From Tritrichomonas musculus (taxonomy: Eukaryota; Parabasalia; Tritrichomonadida; Tritrichomonadidae), in NCBI GenBank assembly GCA_039105265.1, contig JAPFFF010000023.1:1302001-1366000 (forward strand): DNA of 64,000 nt. Reading direction: 5' to 3'. The notes under the pieces were generated by a model that made no database searches, was not told the origin of the DNA, and was given only the letters and a program-made list of their open reading frames with translations. Below are positions 36,899 through 47,172 of the stretch, in pieces (positions within the stretch are counted from its first letter, which is position 1; every line of letters begins with the position of its first letter). The translations under genes and the position numbers were made by a program.

Positions 36899-38181
36899 GA
36901 AAATATGATAGATAAAAAAATGGGAACTTTTCAAAAATTTTTTCTCAATTTTTTTACGAAAAATTTTAATTCAATTTTTCTGTTCCATTGTCTATCTATT
37001 GTAATTTAATTCAAAAATTTAAACCAAAAATTTTTACTTAAATCTAAAAAGGACATTGAGCAAAGATATTTCAGAATTGAAACACAATACGATAGTTTTA
37101 AATATATATTATCACTTCGAGAGGACCAGCAGGACTCAAAATCTTTAAACAGCGACGGAAAAATCACAAATTCTTCAAATATCCGAACCCAACAAAACGA
37201 TAATTCAAATATTGTAGATGGTTTTATTGTTTACAGAGGTTCTAAATGCTTGAATAAAGAATATTCTTTATATATACTCACAAATAAACCAAAAAAAATG
37301 ATGATATTTCCTTTTGAGAAAAAATGGAATTTCCATTTATTGTCAGTTTTTCTTAATGAATTAAATGAATTTATAAAATCGGATCATTCATTTCGAACTA
37401 AAAATTCAAATAAAGGAAAAGTTATTAAATTTCATTTTATAAGCAGCTTAAATGCTAATTTTCATGTTTTTATAACGATAACTTCCGAAGATATAACAGT
37501 AAAAGTATCTACTTTGTTTTTATTTTGAAGATGTAAAATTGATATTTTAAGATCAATAGAGAAACCAAATATAAATACAAAAAAAAAAAAATAGCTAAAG
37601 GTGAAGATACTATTCAATTTTATAAACTTTTCCTTATTTCTAATTCTTCAGATGCAATTTTAAATGACCAACCTCTTGTTTTTTTTTTCAAAATTTGATT
37701 TTTCAAATAGTTTTCATTTTTTCGCTAAACATTTTAATGATTTTCATATTAGTCTAATTAATGATTATCGATGCTTAAATAATTATTTTTCTCTATTTTG
37801 TAATATTAAAGAAAAAACAGTTAATTGTTTGCAACATTTAAAAGACCATGGTTTGAAAGGTTTTTTAGAAGAAATAAAAACTGAAAAAAGGCTGTTATGG
37901 AATTGACATTCCCTGTTCACATAGACTAGAAAAAGGTGCAGAATTTAGTGAATTAAAAAGATTGAGTAAAATATAATTTTAATATTCTAATATGATTTTA
38001 TAATTTATATATTTTTGTTCTTTTTTTATGAATTTTTTTCGAAAAATTTTAACATTTTAAATTGAGATAAAATTTTTCGAAAAAAGTTCCATTTTTGAAT
38101 GTTAGTATTCAAATAGTATTCAAATAGAAAATTGAATGAAAAATTTCGAAAAAGTTCCATTTTTTTATCTATCGAAAATAT
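36899..38181. mobile_element. TIR transposon remnant with 8-bp target duplication
   Basis: The body 36907-38173 (1267 bp) begins GATAGATAAAAAAATGGGAA and ends with the near-exact inverse. GAAAATAT flanks it on both sides (36899-36906 and 38174-38181), and unit A has a single GAAAATAT at 29272-29279 with the same flanks. The 8-bp duplication and long AT-rich inverted ends fit Mutator-like or hAT-like elements; I cannot decide. Inside are broken coding stretches (about 37011-37528 and 37664-37906) but no intact transposase. Confidence 0.85.
37011..37906 (+). pseudogene. Degenerate coding remnant inside the TIR element
   Basis: A frame open from about 37011 to 37528 encodes a protein-like sequence (KDIEQRYFRIETQYDSFKYI, then an Asn/Gln/Asp-rich part, then IVYRGSKCLNKEYSLYILTN) without an early ATG. 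A second piece, 37664-37906, reads DYRCLNNYFSLFCNIKEKTV and on. They may be the remains of the element's transposase, Mutator-like being a candidate, but the catalytic motifs could not be recognised. Confidence 0.4.
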
Positions 38182-38201
38182 TGAAGATATAAATCAACAG
38201 G

Positions 38202-38221
38202 ATTGGGGTTCGATTCCCAAT
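38202..38221 (+). other. tRNA T-arm/B-box-like hairpin, copy B
   Basis: Same GGTTCGATTCC motif (38207-38217) and 6-bp stem as in unit A, about 60-70 bp before the DUF3447 ATG. No complete tRNA can be folded around it. Confidence 0.5.
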
Positions 38222-38277
38222 GTAGGTATAATTTTTATAAAAAAATAAAATAGCCCATTTTATTTTTTATTATCCTA

Positions 38278-39336
38278 ATGGAGTATTTAACAAGAATGAA
38301 AACAATTCAAGATAATATTTTAGAATTTCTTGATGCTGAAGAAGATCAGTGTTTTTTTGACGATCTATCCAAGGTATTATCTTCTCAACAAAATCAAACT
38401 GACAAACACGAACTCAAATCAATCCTGTATTTAATATCAAAAATATCCGACAATCATCATCGAACTCCATTTTTTTTTGAAAAAATCAAAAGAATATTTA
38501 ATCTTCTTAAAAATGATATCGTCCAATTATTTTCAAATATTGAAATTTTTAATATTTTTCAAAACAACAAGCGTATTCTTTTACTTCTTATCGACGAAAA
38601 CATTATTACATTCGATCATGATATATCAACAAGAATTGACAAATACAAAAATTATTTTTATTTAGAACTCAATAAACTTAATGAAGATGTAAATCTCATC
38701 GAAATACCAGAAAATTATGAAGAAAAACGAACAAAAGGCGAAAATGATTTTTATTTTTGTGAACTTATCCGCAATGACAATGTTGAAGAATTTATAGTTA
38801 ATTATACTAGGGCAGGGCTTTCTCTTTCAAAGACAATTGAGCCATCAATATATGAAACTAATTCTTTTTTAGAAAATAAAAATCCAACATTAATTGAATA
38901 TGCCGCATTTTTTGGCTCAATTCAAATATTCCGCTTTTTATTTCAAAACCAAGTTCGATTAAATCAATCATTATGGATTTATGCGATACATGGCCGAAAT
39001 CCAGATATCATTCATTTTCTTGAAGAAAATAAAATTGAGCCACAAGATCAAACATTTCAAAAATGTTTGGAAGAATCAATTAAATGTCATCACAATGATT
39101 TTGCCTTGTATTTTAAAAATAATTTCATTTCGGAATCAAATGTTCAGCCAAAATACGACGAAAATGAAATTTCTTATGCATTTCATTATTATAATTTTCA
39201 ATTTATTCCAATAGAACTAAAAGAACCATTTTGCTTTTTTTATTCAATTGAATATGATCATTACAAACTTGTTGAATACTTTAAAGATATCGAAGGATTG
39301 AATTTTAATGAAACAATAATTCAAACACATATTTAA
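38278..39336 (+). CDS. DUF3447-type protein, C-terminally short, copy B
   Basis: The 352-residue product is the same as that at 29376 apart from one Ile-to-Val change near residue 33. It contains the DUF3447 core NPTLIEYAAFFGSIQIFRFL and lacks the ankyrin tail of its relative at 44834. The transposon at 36907 inserted about 100 bp upstream of the ATG, so this copy may be regulated differently from copy A. Confidence 0.85.
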   Translation: MEYLTRMKTIQDNILEFLDAEEDQCFFDDLSKVLSSQQNQTDKHELKSILYLISKISDNHHRTPFFFEKIKRIFNLLKNDIVQLFSNIEIFNIFQNNKRILLLLIDENIITFDHDISTRIDKYKNYFYLELNKLNEDVNLIEIPENYEEKRTKGENDFYFCELIRNDNVEEFIVNYTRAGLSLSKTIEPSIYETNSFLENKNPTLIEYAAFFGSIQIFRFLFQNQVRLNQSLWIYAIHGRNPDIIHFLEENKIEPQDQTFQKCLEESIKCHHNDFALYFKNNFISESNVQPKYDENEISYAFHYYNFQFIPIELKEPFCFFYSIEYDHYKLVEYFKDIEGLNFNETIIQTHI

Positions 39337-39530
39337 ATTTAATTTGAATTTGATATTTAAATCCAATTTAAATTGATTGTTTTTTTGTGAATGAAATTTT
39401 AAATAATTTTTTTTTTTAAATACAGTTTTTTATTTTTATAATTTTAAATAACATTTCAAATTCATATAATTCAACAAAGAAATTTATAAATATTTTATTT
39501 TGAAATACAACAGCATTGAAACTAGCATAT

Positions 39531-40925
39531 ATGAATGATTATAGTGATATTTATACATATTTATTAAATTTACCAGGAATTGAACTCTGTCGTAACTGTT
39601 TCAAAAACGCCAATCTCTTGAATTATGAAATTCCAGCATCTATGACATATATTGGAGATTATGCATTTTATAAATGCATATATTTGATTCAAATCACAAT
39701 TCCAACATCTGTAACATCACTTGGAAAACATTGTTTTGATGGGTGTGTTAGTTTGAGAAAAATAGAAATACCATCATCAGTTACATGTATAAATGATTAT
39801 GCATTTAGTCGTTGTGAAAGAATGCAAAATATAAATATTCCATCATCTGTGACATCAATTGGAAATTATGCATTTAATAAATGCTCAATTTTAGAACAAA
39901 TGATAATTCCATCATCTGTAACATCGATTGGAGATAACTTTATTTGTGAATGCGTGAATTTGAAAACAATCATAATTCCATCTTCTGTTAAAAATATCGG
40001 AAAAATTAATTTCATAAGTTTTCTTTTTTTAAGAGAAATAAAAATTCCACCTTCGATAAATTATATTGAAGAATCTGCATTTTATGGATGTTTATCTTTA
40101 AAACGAATCACAATTCCTCCATCAATAACAACAATTGAAGATGGTACATTTTATGGTTGTCATTCATTGAATGAAGTAAATATTCCATCATCTGTAACAT
40201 CGATTGGATTTGAAGCATTTAATGACTGCGTTTCACTTGTTGAAATAAAAATACCACCATCTGTAAGGACTATTGGATTTACAGCTTTTCATGGCTGCTT
40301 GTCTTTGAAGAGAATCATAATTCAACAAAAGGTTGAGATACTCACAAAATATCCAAAAGAAATAAAATTAGTAATTGCAGGTGATACAAATGTTGGAAAA
40401 ACATGCTTTGCAAATTATTATATTAACCGAACATATGTTGACAGAAATGATCCAACGATTGGCGCTAATTATTTAGGAAAAGAATTAAATATAGAAGGCC
40501 ATACAACAAAACTGAATATCTTCGACATTTCAGGCCAAATAGCTTATAGAACTCTATGTCCAATATTCTATAAAAATTTGCAAGGTGCATTTGTTGTGTT
40601 CGATTTAAACGAACCAAAAACACTAAATGAAGCAAGAGAGTTTATCGAAGGCATTCGTAAATATGAAGGTCAAGTTCCATTGATTCTGATAGGAAATAAA
40701 TGTGACCTTGAACCCAAAGTCAGTAGAGAAGATATTAATGTTTTGGAAAATGATTTTAATTTAAAATATATCGAAGTTTCAGTTAAAGATGGCTACAATA
40801 TTGATGAGGCATTTGATTGCTTAATTTCGGATATAAGTAACATTATTTTTAAAGAAAAAAATCAAATGTTAAATCTTCTTAAATATGAAGATAAAAAATC
40901 AAATATTCAATGCTCTATTTATTAG
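39531..40925 (+). CDS. BspA-like leucine-rich repeats fused to a Rab-like GTPase, copy B
   Basis: The protein is identical to the copy at 30627-32021: BspA-type repeats (about 20-270) followed by a GTPase with GDTNVGKTC, FDISGQ, NKCD and a terminal CSIY. Both copies remain fully open over about 1.4 kb while the two neighbouring genes share frame breaks, which argues that this fusion gene is kept functional. Confidence 0.85.
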   Translation: MNDYSDIYTYLLNLPGIELCRNCFKNANLLNYEIPASMTYIGDYAFYKCIYLIQITIPTSVTSLGKHCFDGCVSLRKIEIPSSVTCINDYAFSRCERMQNINIPSSVTSIGNYAFNKCSILEQMIIPSSVTSIGDNFICECVNLKTIIIPSSVKNIGKINFISFLFLREIKIPPSINYIEESAFYGCLSLKRITIPPSITTIEDGTFYGCHSLNEVNIPSSVTSIGFEAFNDCVSLVEIKIPPSVRTIGFTAFHGCLSLKRIIIQQKVEILTKYPKEIKLVIAGDTNVGKTCFANYYINRTYVDRNDPTIGANYLGKELNIEGHTTKLNIFDISGQIAYRTLCPIFYKNLQGAFVVFDLNEPKTLNEAREFIEGIRKYEGQVPLILIGNKCDLEPKVSREDINVLENDFNLKYIEVSVKDGYNIDEAFDCLISDISNIIFKEKNQMLNLLKYEDKKSNIQCSIY

Positions 40926-41027
40926 CCTTTCTCTAAATAAGTTTTAGTTTTAAGTAAATTTATTTTTTTAATTTTTATCCACTTTATTAAATCGCATCGT
41001 GTTCTTACACTTTTTTCAGAATTACCA

Positions 41028-41780
41028 ATGAATATCTCAAATCAAACTGGAGATGCAATCTCCAAAAATAGTCAATTCGGATTAACTCAAATATATTTAA
41101 TATTTTCTGAGTTTCTTTCAAAAAGTGAAAATCCTTCAGAAAAAATAATAAAAAAAATTCTTTTTATGTTACATTATTTTTGGTTGGACATTCTATCAGT
41201 GGTACGATATATAAAGGAGATTCATCATTAGCTGGCATACAAATCATCACATTTGAATCTCCAACATTTCACGATACAACATAAAGTACAAAGAATTCAA
41301 AATAGAAAAAGGACATGAATTTGAAGGCATCATGCGCTATTTGAGCAAGAAAACTAATGGAAACATTAGTGATAATGGAACAATCGTAATAACTTCAAAT
41401 TCAATTTATAGGAGTTCTTACCAACCGAGAAATGTTGTTGATTATGAGAATGACAATTATTATTTCTCAAATGATGAGGTAATGTTTTTGTTCAATTGAC
41501 AAATTACTCAATAAGATCACATAGCGATGGCAAAAATTGTGGTAACTTGAGGAATTGGGCAGTTGAAGCTTCAAAAGATGGAGAAAAGTGGGAAGAGATT
41601 GACAGTCATTCTTCTTTTGAAGCAAATACCACATCTACGTTTAATGTCAATCTCTATCGTTTCATTCGACTTCGTCAAACAGGATACAGCTGGTGTGATT
41701 ATCCTAACTCTAATAGTTATATTCAAGGCTTTAGATTTATTGAATTCTTTGGAAAACTTCAAGAACCACAACCAAAATAA
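41028..41780 (+). pseudogene. Broken F5/8 type C (discoidin-like) gene, copy B
   Basis: It carries the same frameshifts, stops and missing segment as the copy at 32124-32876, with only a few substitutions between them (for example GAAATTGAAGG against GAATTTGAAGG). The C-terminal discoidin-like part is at 41496-41780. The shared lesions show that the gene was already broken before the duplication. Confidence 0.75.
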
Positions 41781-42032
41781 AAAAATATTTTTAAATTTAT
41801 TATATTTATTAGAATTCCTATTATAGAAAAAGAAGTAGTTTCCATTTTAAGACTTTCAAATGAAAACTCAAAGATATAATTCTTAAAATGAACTCTTTGG
41901 CATTTTAATGAAAATTAATGATTGTCATAAAGATAAGGCTATTGTAACCAGTATTCAATATCTTTTTAATTTTGGTAAAACTTTTTATATACAATACGAT
42001 TTTTCTATTCTCTGAAATCTCATGAACGATAT

Positions 42033-42050
42033 AAGGTCAATATTGACCTT
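42033..42050. promoter_or_regulatory. Palindromic putative regulator-binding site, copy B
   Basis: Same AAGGTCAATATTGACCTT palindrome as at 33129, at the same distance before the ATG of the caspase/legumain-like gene. Confidence 0.4.
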
Positions 42051-42085
42051 GGATTTTCAGGACTATTATTTGAGATCATAAATTT

Positions 42086-44120
42086 ATGGGATCTACGCCA
42101 TCATCAGCATCATCAACATCAACTCAATCGCCACAATTTCCTCAATTGCCAACGCAATCACAATTAACTACTCCATTAAAATCGCCAATATACAATTTTG
42201 ATGAGAACCAATTTTCAACTTATGATATACTGAATTCAAAACATTATAATGAAAGAGAAAACAGACGCCTTTTTCACCAATTTGTTGATGCGTACGAAGA
42301 TTTTTATGACAAGAGAGCAGAGAAAAACAGAGTTGATATTGATTTAAGCAAAAGATTGAACATAAGTATTTTAATAATTGTTGGTTCCAGTATAGATTGC
42401 ATTCAATCTAGATTTACTGATGGAATATACCAAAAAAATGCTGAAGATTTAAGCACAGCGCTCCTTTTAAGGCATCTTTTCCATAATTCTTATGGCATTC
42501 CATACAATCAAATTTTAATTACATCAACACAAGAATCAGATTTTTATGTGAAAGATACTGAAACAGAATTGATTTCACAACCAAACACAATATTCAAGGG
42601 AGTTAATGACAGCTTTTTAGAAAAAACAGAATTTCATTTCACAAATAAAAATGAAACAGAATTTATGCTTCATCAAAAAATAAACATTGCACAAGTTGGT
42701 GATCAACAATATAAATTTTTCATGAAAGAAAGTTTAGCAAGCGTTATAATGCCATTTAATATTAATATCATCAAAAAAGAACTCACAACAAATGAAAATT
42801 CTGATCTTTTAGTTTTTTTTCTTAGACCATCAGTTTGCTGGCTGTTTTAGTGAACATCTTCCATATCAATTCTTTATTGAAAGGCTACTTGGAATCAATT
42901 GCAAGTATTTATACGTATTTAATGATTTTTATGGAAGTGGTTCATTGATCAAACTCATCAAAATTTCCAAAATTTTTCAAAGAATTTTCCCAAACATTAA
43001 CAATCCTACTCTTGAATCAGCCTTGTTTTGCTTTTTAGCTCGTCTAAATAAAGTTTATCCTGCTGGTGTCAAAGATGCTATTGAAAGCAAACTTGAAGAA
43101 ATCAATTCATATGAATGCAGTAGCAAAATAAAAGAAGAAATGATAACAAGACTAAGCCAAATAAATGAATCAAGCTATCAGCAAATTTCAGATTTTGTTC
43201 TTAATTTTGATGTGGAGTTTAAATCAGTTGGATGTGTTCCTCAACATTTTTTACAATTTGCTCAAAAAGCAACAATATTTACATCGTCATTATATAATGA
43301 AAAATCACTCACTTTGCCTGGAAGAAAAATCAATATTTCAATTTTGAATTCATCCAGAATTAGAGTGTTTGGCAGCATTTTCAGTTCTATTTTGATAGAA
43401 GCATTTTTCCACACAAAAAAAGAACACATACCTCACTCACTCAGAAATTTCTGCCAATTCATAAGTGAGAAACTTATTTCATACAAAAAAAAGTTTATGG
43501 ATATAGTAATTGTGCAAAATGCATACGTTAATGAAATGGTAGAGAATAAATCACTTCCTGATAAAAAAGCAATAAATTTGTTCTTTAGTTCCAATTTAAT
43601 AAGCGATGATCTTTTCTATCATGGAAAAGATACTTGGCCAAACTTTAGCTCAATCATGATAGATAAAAATCATTGGAATGTCGATGTATCTACAGTTGAT
43701 CAGAATGAATATCAGAATGTTTTCTTTTGTATGTTTAAAATGAATAATTTGCAAGGTTCAATTTATAATCCAAATAATTTTGGGCCTACAAAAGGAAAAT
43801 TTAATATGGATAAATTCATTGATGACTTTGAGTTTTCAGTTAATTCATTGATTAAAAGCAAGCATTTAAGTGAGAAGTTTGTGATTGATAACTCAAAATT
43901 AAAAGATCAACTAATCGATCTTAATTGCTCAGGATATGGACAATTTATAAGTTTAATCAGACCAGTGATCAACTGTTACAACTGGCCTGCAATACAACTT
44001 CTAAAAGAGCCAATTTCTAATTTCTTCTGTGAGAATCCAAATAATGATGATATGTATGTCAATATTTTTTCAGACGCCTTTAAAAATATCATCCCATTCT
44101 GGAAAGGATATGATCTATAA
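42086..44120 (+). pseudogene. Caspase/legumain-like (clan CD) protein gene with poly-T frameshift, copy B
   Basis: Same gene as at 33182 but with its native 3' end, finishing NIIPFWKGYDL at 44120. The first frame (42086-42850) and the second (from about 42815 to 44120) meet at the same run of eight T, where one T fewer would give a continuous protein of about 675 residues. The second frame supplies LDHQFAGCF and VFND-(Phe here for Ser)-xGSGS: unit B has TTTTATGGA where unit A has TCTTGTGGA, so the putative catalytic Cys of NDSCGSGS is altered to Tyr in this copy. That difference suggests copy B, at least, is not an active peptidase. Confidence 0.65.
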
Positions 44121-44833
44121 GCTTTTGCTTTTGGATCATAAAAAATTCAAAAAGTGGCCTTCAAGTTTTTTTTATATTTGCAAAAAATAAGAATATTCAT
44201 TATAAAAATATACAGATTGATTTGAAATTACATTTCTCAATATATTTAAAATACTATCCATCCTTTTGCTTTTGATATTTGTTGTGAAAAAAATTCATTT
44301 GAATGTAATTTTTATAGATAATTAAAGTGTTTCATCAAAGTTTTCATTAGAGCTCCTTCATTTTCTCAAAGTTGAATTCTTTATTGAATCAATTTTTTCT
44401 CCCATTGACGTAAAAGCTCTCAATGTGAACTTTGACCATACTTAAGTCAATTTAGAATTATATTTTATTTTAACTTTTTGGATACATTTGGCTATATTTT
44501 ATATCATATAACATTTCCGATTTGATTAACAATTTCTTGAGAATATCAATATCAGGTTTACAAACTGATAATGGATTATCAAGCTTAAAAGTGCCAATTC
44601 TGATAACAATTCTCAAAATAACATGCCTATTTAATTTTTTGGGCATAAATATTAAAATTTTATAAAATTAAAGAGAGTTCAAAAATGTAATGTTTCAAAA
44701 TCAAGTACTAGGATATTTGATAAGGAAAATGTTAAGAAAAAATAAAAAAATTTAAAAATTTTAAATTTTTCAATGGGTGGAAAAATTTTTCTGATAAATT
44801 TTCCAAAATTTTTAAAAGACTTCACTTTTTAAT
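44121..44833. other. AT-rich spacer
   Basis: About 700 bp without a recognisable gene, containing TTTGACCATA near 44426 and A/T-run inverted repeats near 44745-44780. The last bases hold the initiator-like TCACTT of the next gene. Confidence 0.5.
44822..44827 (+). promoter_or_regulatory. Candidate trichomonad initiator (Inr)
   Basis: TCACTT fits TCA-Py-W-W, with its A 10 nt before the ATG of the long DUF3447/ankyrin gene. Confidence 0.5.
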
Positions 44834-46882
44834 ATGAAAAACTTTAATGCAGATGACCAGCCTATTGAATACTTTAAAAAAATGAAAGATATTGAAGAAA
44901 AACTTCTCATCTTCCTCGATAAGCAAGATGAACTTAATGAAAATTTCCTCATTTTTAATGAATTTTTACAAGATCACAAACTTTCCGAAAACAAATATGA
45001 ATTAAAATCATTTTTATATCTTATTGCTGCTATTTCAAACAATTATCATCGTTCTCAGGATTTTTTCACCAAAATAGAACTGATATTAAAAAGCTTGCAA
45101 GAAAAAATAAAGAATTATTATCACAGTTTCGAAATTTTCCAAATTTTCAGAAGGAACAAACGACTTCTTCTATTTCTTTTTCAATCAGAAGTTATATCTC
45201 CAAATGAAGAAATATATTCAATCATACTTCGCAATAAAAAATACATTGATGAGAAATATCTAGAATATTTTTATCCTGAATTTGAACCATTTTTTGAAGA
45301 AAAAATGAAATTTTCAATCTTTTATCCATATAAATCAATAAAAATTGATGAATTTAATAAAAAAAGAGAGAAAGGTGAAAATGATAATTATCTTTGCAGT
45401 CTTATTCAAAATGACTTAGTTGTTGATTTTATTACTTATTTAGAAAAAACAAATATTTCACCGTCTTCAACAATTCAATCATCAATATTTGAAACTAACT
45501 TATTTTTAATGAAAGAGAATCCAACATTGATAGAATATTCAGCTTTTAAAGGAGCTATTCAAATATTTAAATATTTATATCAGAATAATGCAAAAATAAC
45601 AACTTCTATTTGGTCATATGCAATTCATGGAAGAAATGCGGAAATAATTCATTTCCTTGAAGAAAAAAAGATTGAAACATTACAAAAATCTTATCAATAT
45701 TTAATATTCAGATCAATTAAATGCCATTATTATGAAATGATTGATTATTTCAGAAACAATTTTTGCGACAATGAGAAAATCGACGATGATTATCTAAACA
45801 GAAAAGGTCTCAAATATTATAATTTTGGGTATTTTACAGAAAAATCTATCCAATCTTTGATTGATTCCTGTAAAGATAATCAAAAATTAAATATTCCATA
45901 TTATTTATGCAAATATGATTATTTTTTAATTGTTGAATTTCTTCTAAAAACTGAAAAAATCTCAGATTTAAATTACCGATATGAAATTCCTTTACTTCGT
46001 ATACCATATAATAATATAAGATTTTTAAATAATGATATAGAATTTTATAATAGAGATAACTTTCAGAATATTAAATATACTGGCGAAAAATTAACAATTT
46101 TAAATATTGCTACCCGAAAAGGAAATATTGATATAATTCAACTTTTGTTGAAAATGCCAAAAATAAATGTAGATATTGAATCAACTTTACAATACGATGA
46201 ACCTATGGAAAAAAGCTTTTCCTTCCTTGATTACTATCAAATTTCAGAAAATAAATCAATATTACACGAAGCTGTTGAGAGTGGATTTGCAGGAGTTGTT
46301 CAATTTATACTTAAAAACATTAAATTTGATATTAATTGCAAATGTTCAAAAAATAGAAACTATGAAGATCACTTTACAACAGCTCATATGAAATATGATG
46401 AAATTTATGAAAAAACATTATTACATTTGGCTATAGAAAGAGGTTTTATTGAAATTATAAAATTGTTGTTATCAAATCCAAATATCAATATTAATTTGAA
46501 TTCAACATCAAGAATATTTGAAGCAGGAGGATGTGTTTGTTATACTACATCATTAACAACAATAACAAAATCTTCTTTATATTTTGCTATTAAGAATGGA
46601 AGAATAAAATTGATTCAACTTTTATTAGCACAACCACAGATTGATGTTGAACATGGAATAACAAAAGATTCGTCAAGAGGTAAATCTGATAAAACAGAAA
46701 AAAGTCCATTGTATTTAGCTGTTGAAAAACAAAACTTTGAAATTGTACAACTTTTATCAAATCATCCAAAAATTAATACTAGATCAGAAATAGAGGCACT
46801 TGAATTGGCATCTGAATTAAAAAATACTCAAATATATCAATTTTTATCGAATTATGACAAATCATCGAAAATCAAATCATAG
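44834..46882 (+). CDS. DUF3447/ankyrin-repeat protein, full length
   Basis: 682 residues. The N-terminal half (1-340) is the helical DUF3447-type region with NPTLIEYSAFKGAIQIFKYL and YAIHGRNAEIIHFLEEKKIE. The C-terminal part (about 410-665) has at least four ankyrin repeats, recognisable by TILNIATRKGNIDIIQLLL, SILHEAVESGFAGVVQFIL, TLLHLAIERGFIEIIKLLLS and SPLYLAVEKQNFEIVQLLS. There is no signal peptide or membrane segment. Proteins of this kind form one of the largest trichomonad families; they presumably bind other proteins in the cytoplasm. It is the full-length relative of the two shortened genes at 29376 and 38278, and shows what those have lost. Confidence 0.92.
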   Translation: MKNFNADDQPIEYFKKMKDIEEKLLIFLDKQDELNENFLIFNEFLQDHKLSENKYELKSFLYLIAAISNNYHRSQDFFTKIELILKSLQEKIKNYYHSFEIFQIFRRNKRLLLFLFQSEVISPNEEIYSIILRNKKYIDEKYLEYFYPEFEPFFEEKMKFSIFYPYKSIKIDEFNKKREKGENDNYLCSLIQNDLVVDFITYLEKTNISPSSTIQSSIFETNLFLMKENPTLIEYSAFKGAIQIFKYLYQNNAKITTSIWSYAIHGRNAEIIHFLEEKKIETLQKSYQYLIFRSIKCHYYEMIDYFRNNFCDNEKIDDDYLNRKGLKYYNFGYFTEKSIQSLIDSCKDNQKLNIPYYLCKYDYFLIVEFLLKTEKISDLNYRYEIPLLRIPYNNIRFLNNDIEFYNRDNFQNIKYTGEKLTILNIATRKGNIDIIQLLLKMPKINVDIESTLQYDEPMEKSFSFLDYYQISENKSILHEAVESGFAGVVQFILKNIKFDINCKCSKNRNYEDHFTTAHMKYDEIYEKTLLHLAIERGFIEIIKLLLSNPNININLNSTSRIFEAGGCVCYTTSLTTITKSSLYFAIKNGRIKLIQLLLAQPQIDVEHGITKDSSRGKSDKTEKSPLYLAVEKQNFEIVQLLSNHPKINTRSEIEALELASELKNTQIYQFLSNYDKSSKIKS

Positions 46883-47172
46883 TTATTATTAATTGATTTT
46901 TTGATTTAGGTCTTTAAAAAAAATATAAAATTTTATAATAAATAATTGGTATATCTTTTCTTTTTTTCAATTTAATTTTTTGAGAACATATTTGTCCTTT
47001 TTATTTTATCTTTGAATTAAAAAATTTTTTTAAAAAAAATTTTTTTTAAACTGAAATTCAAAACTCAGACCTTTTTTGACATTAATTTGACCTATCTTTG
47101 ACCTAAAATTTTAAAAAAAGTGGTCTGACTTTTGATTTTTAGAAATAAAACCTTTTTTACATAAAATTAATA

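Larger units (their letters stand above)
35181..44084. repeat. Tandem segmental duplication, unit B
   Basis: Second copy of the unit that begins in the U-box gene. It contains the U-box gene tail, the barstar-like gene with the unoccupied TTAA site, an inter-block element (36075-36744), an inserted TIR element (36907-38173), then the DUF3447, LRR-GTPase, F5/8 and caspase/legumain-like genes. The end of unit B continues into the native 3' end of the last gene, so unit B keeps the original right flank. Confidence 0.93.
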
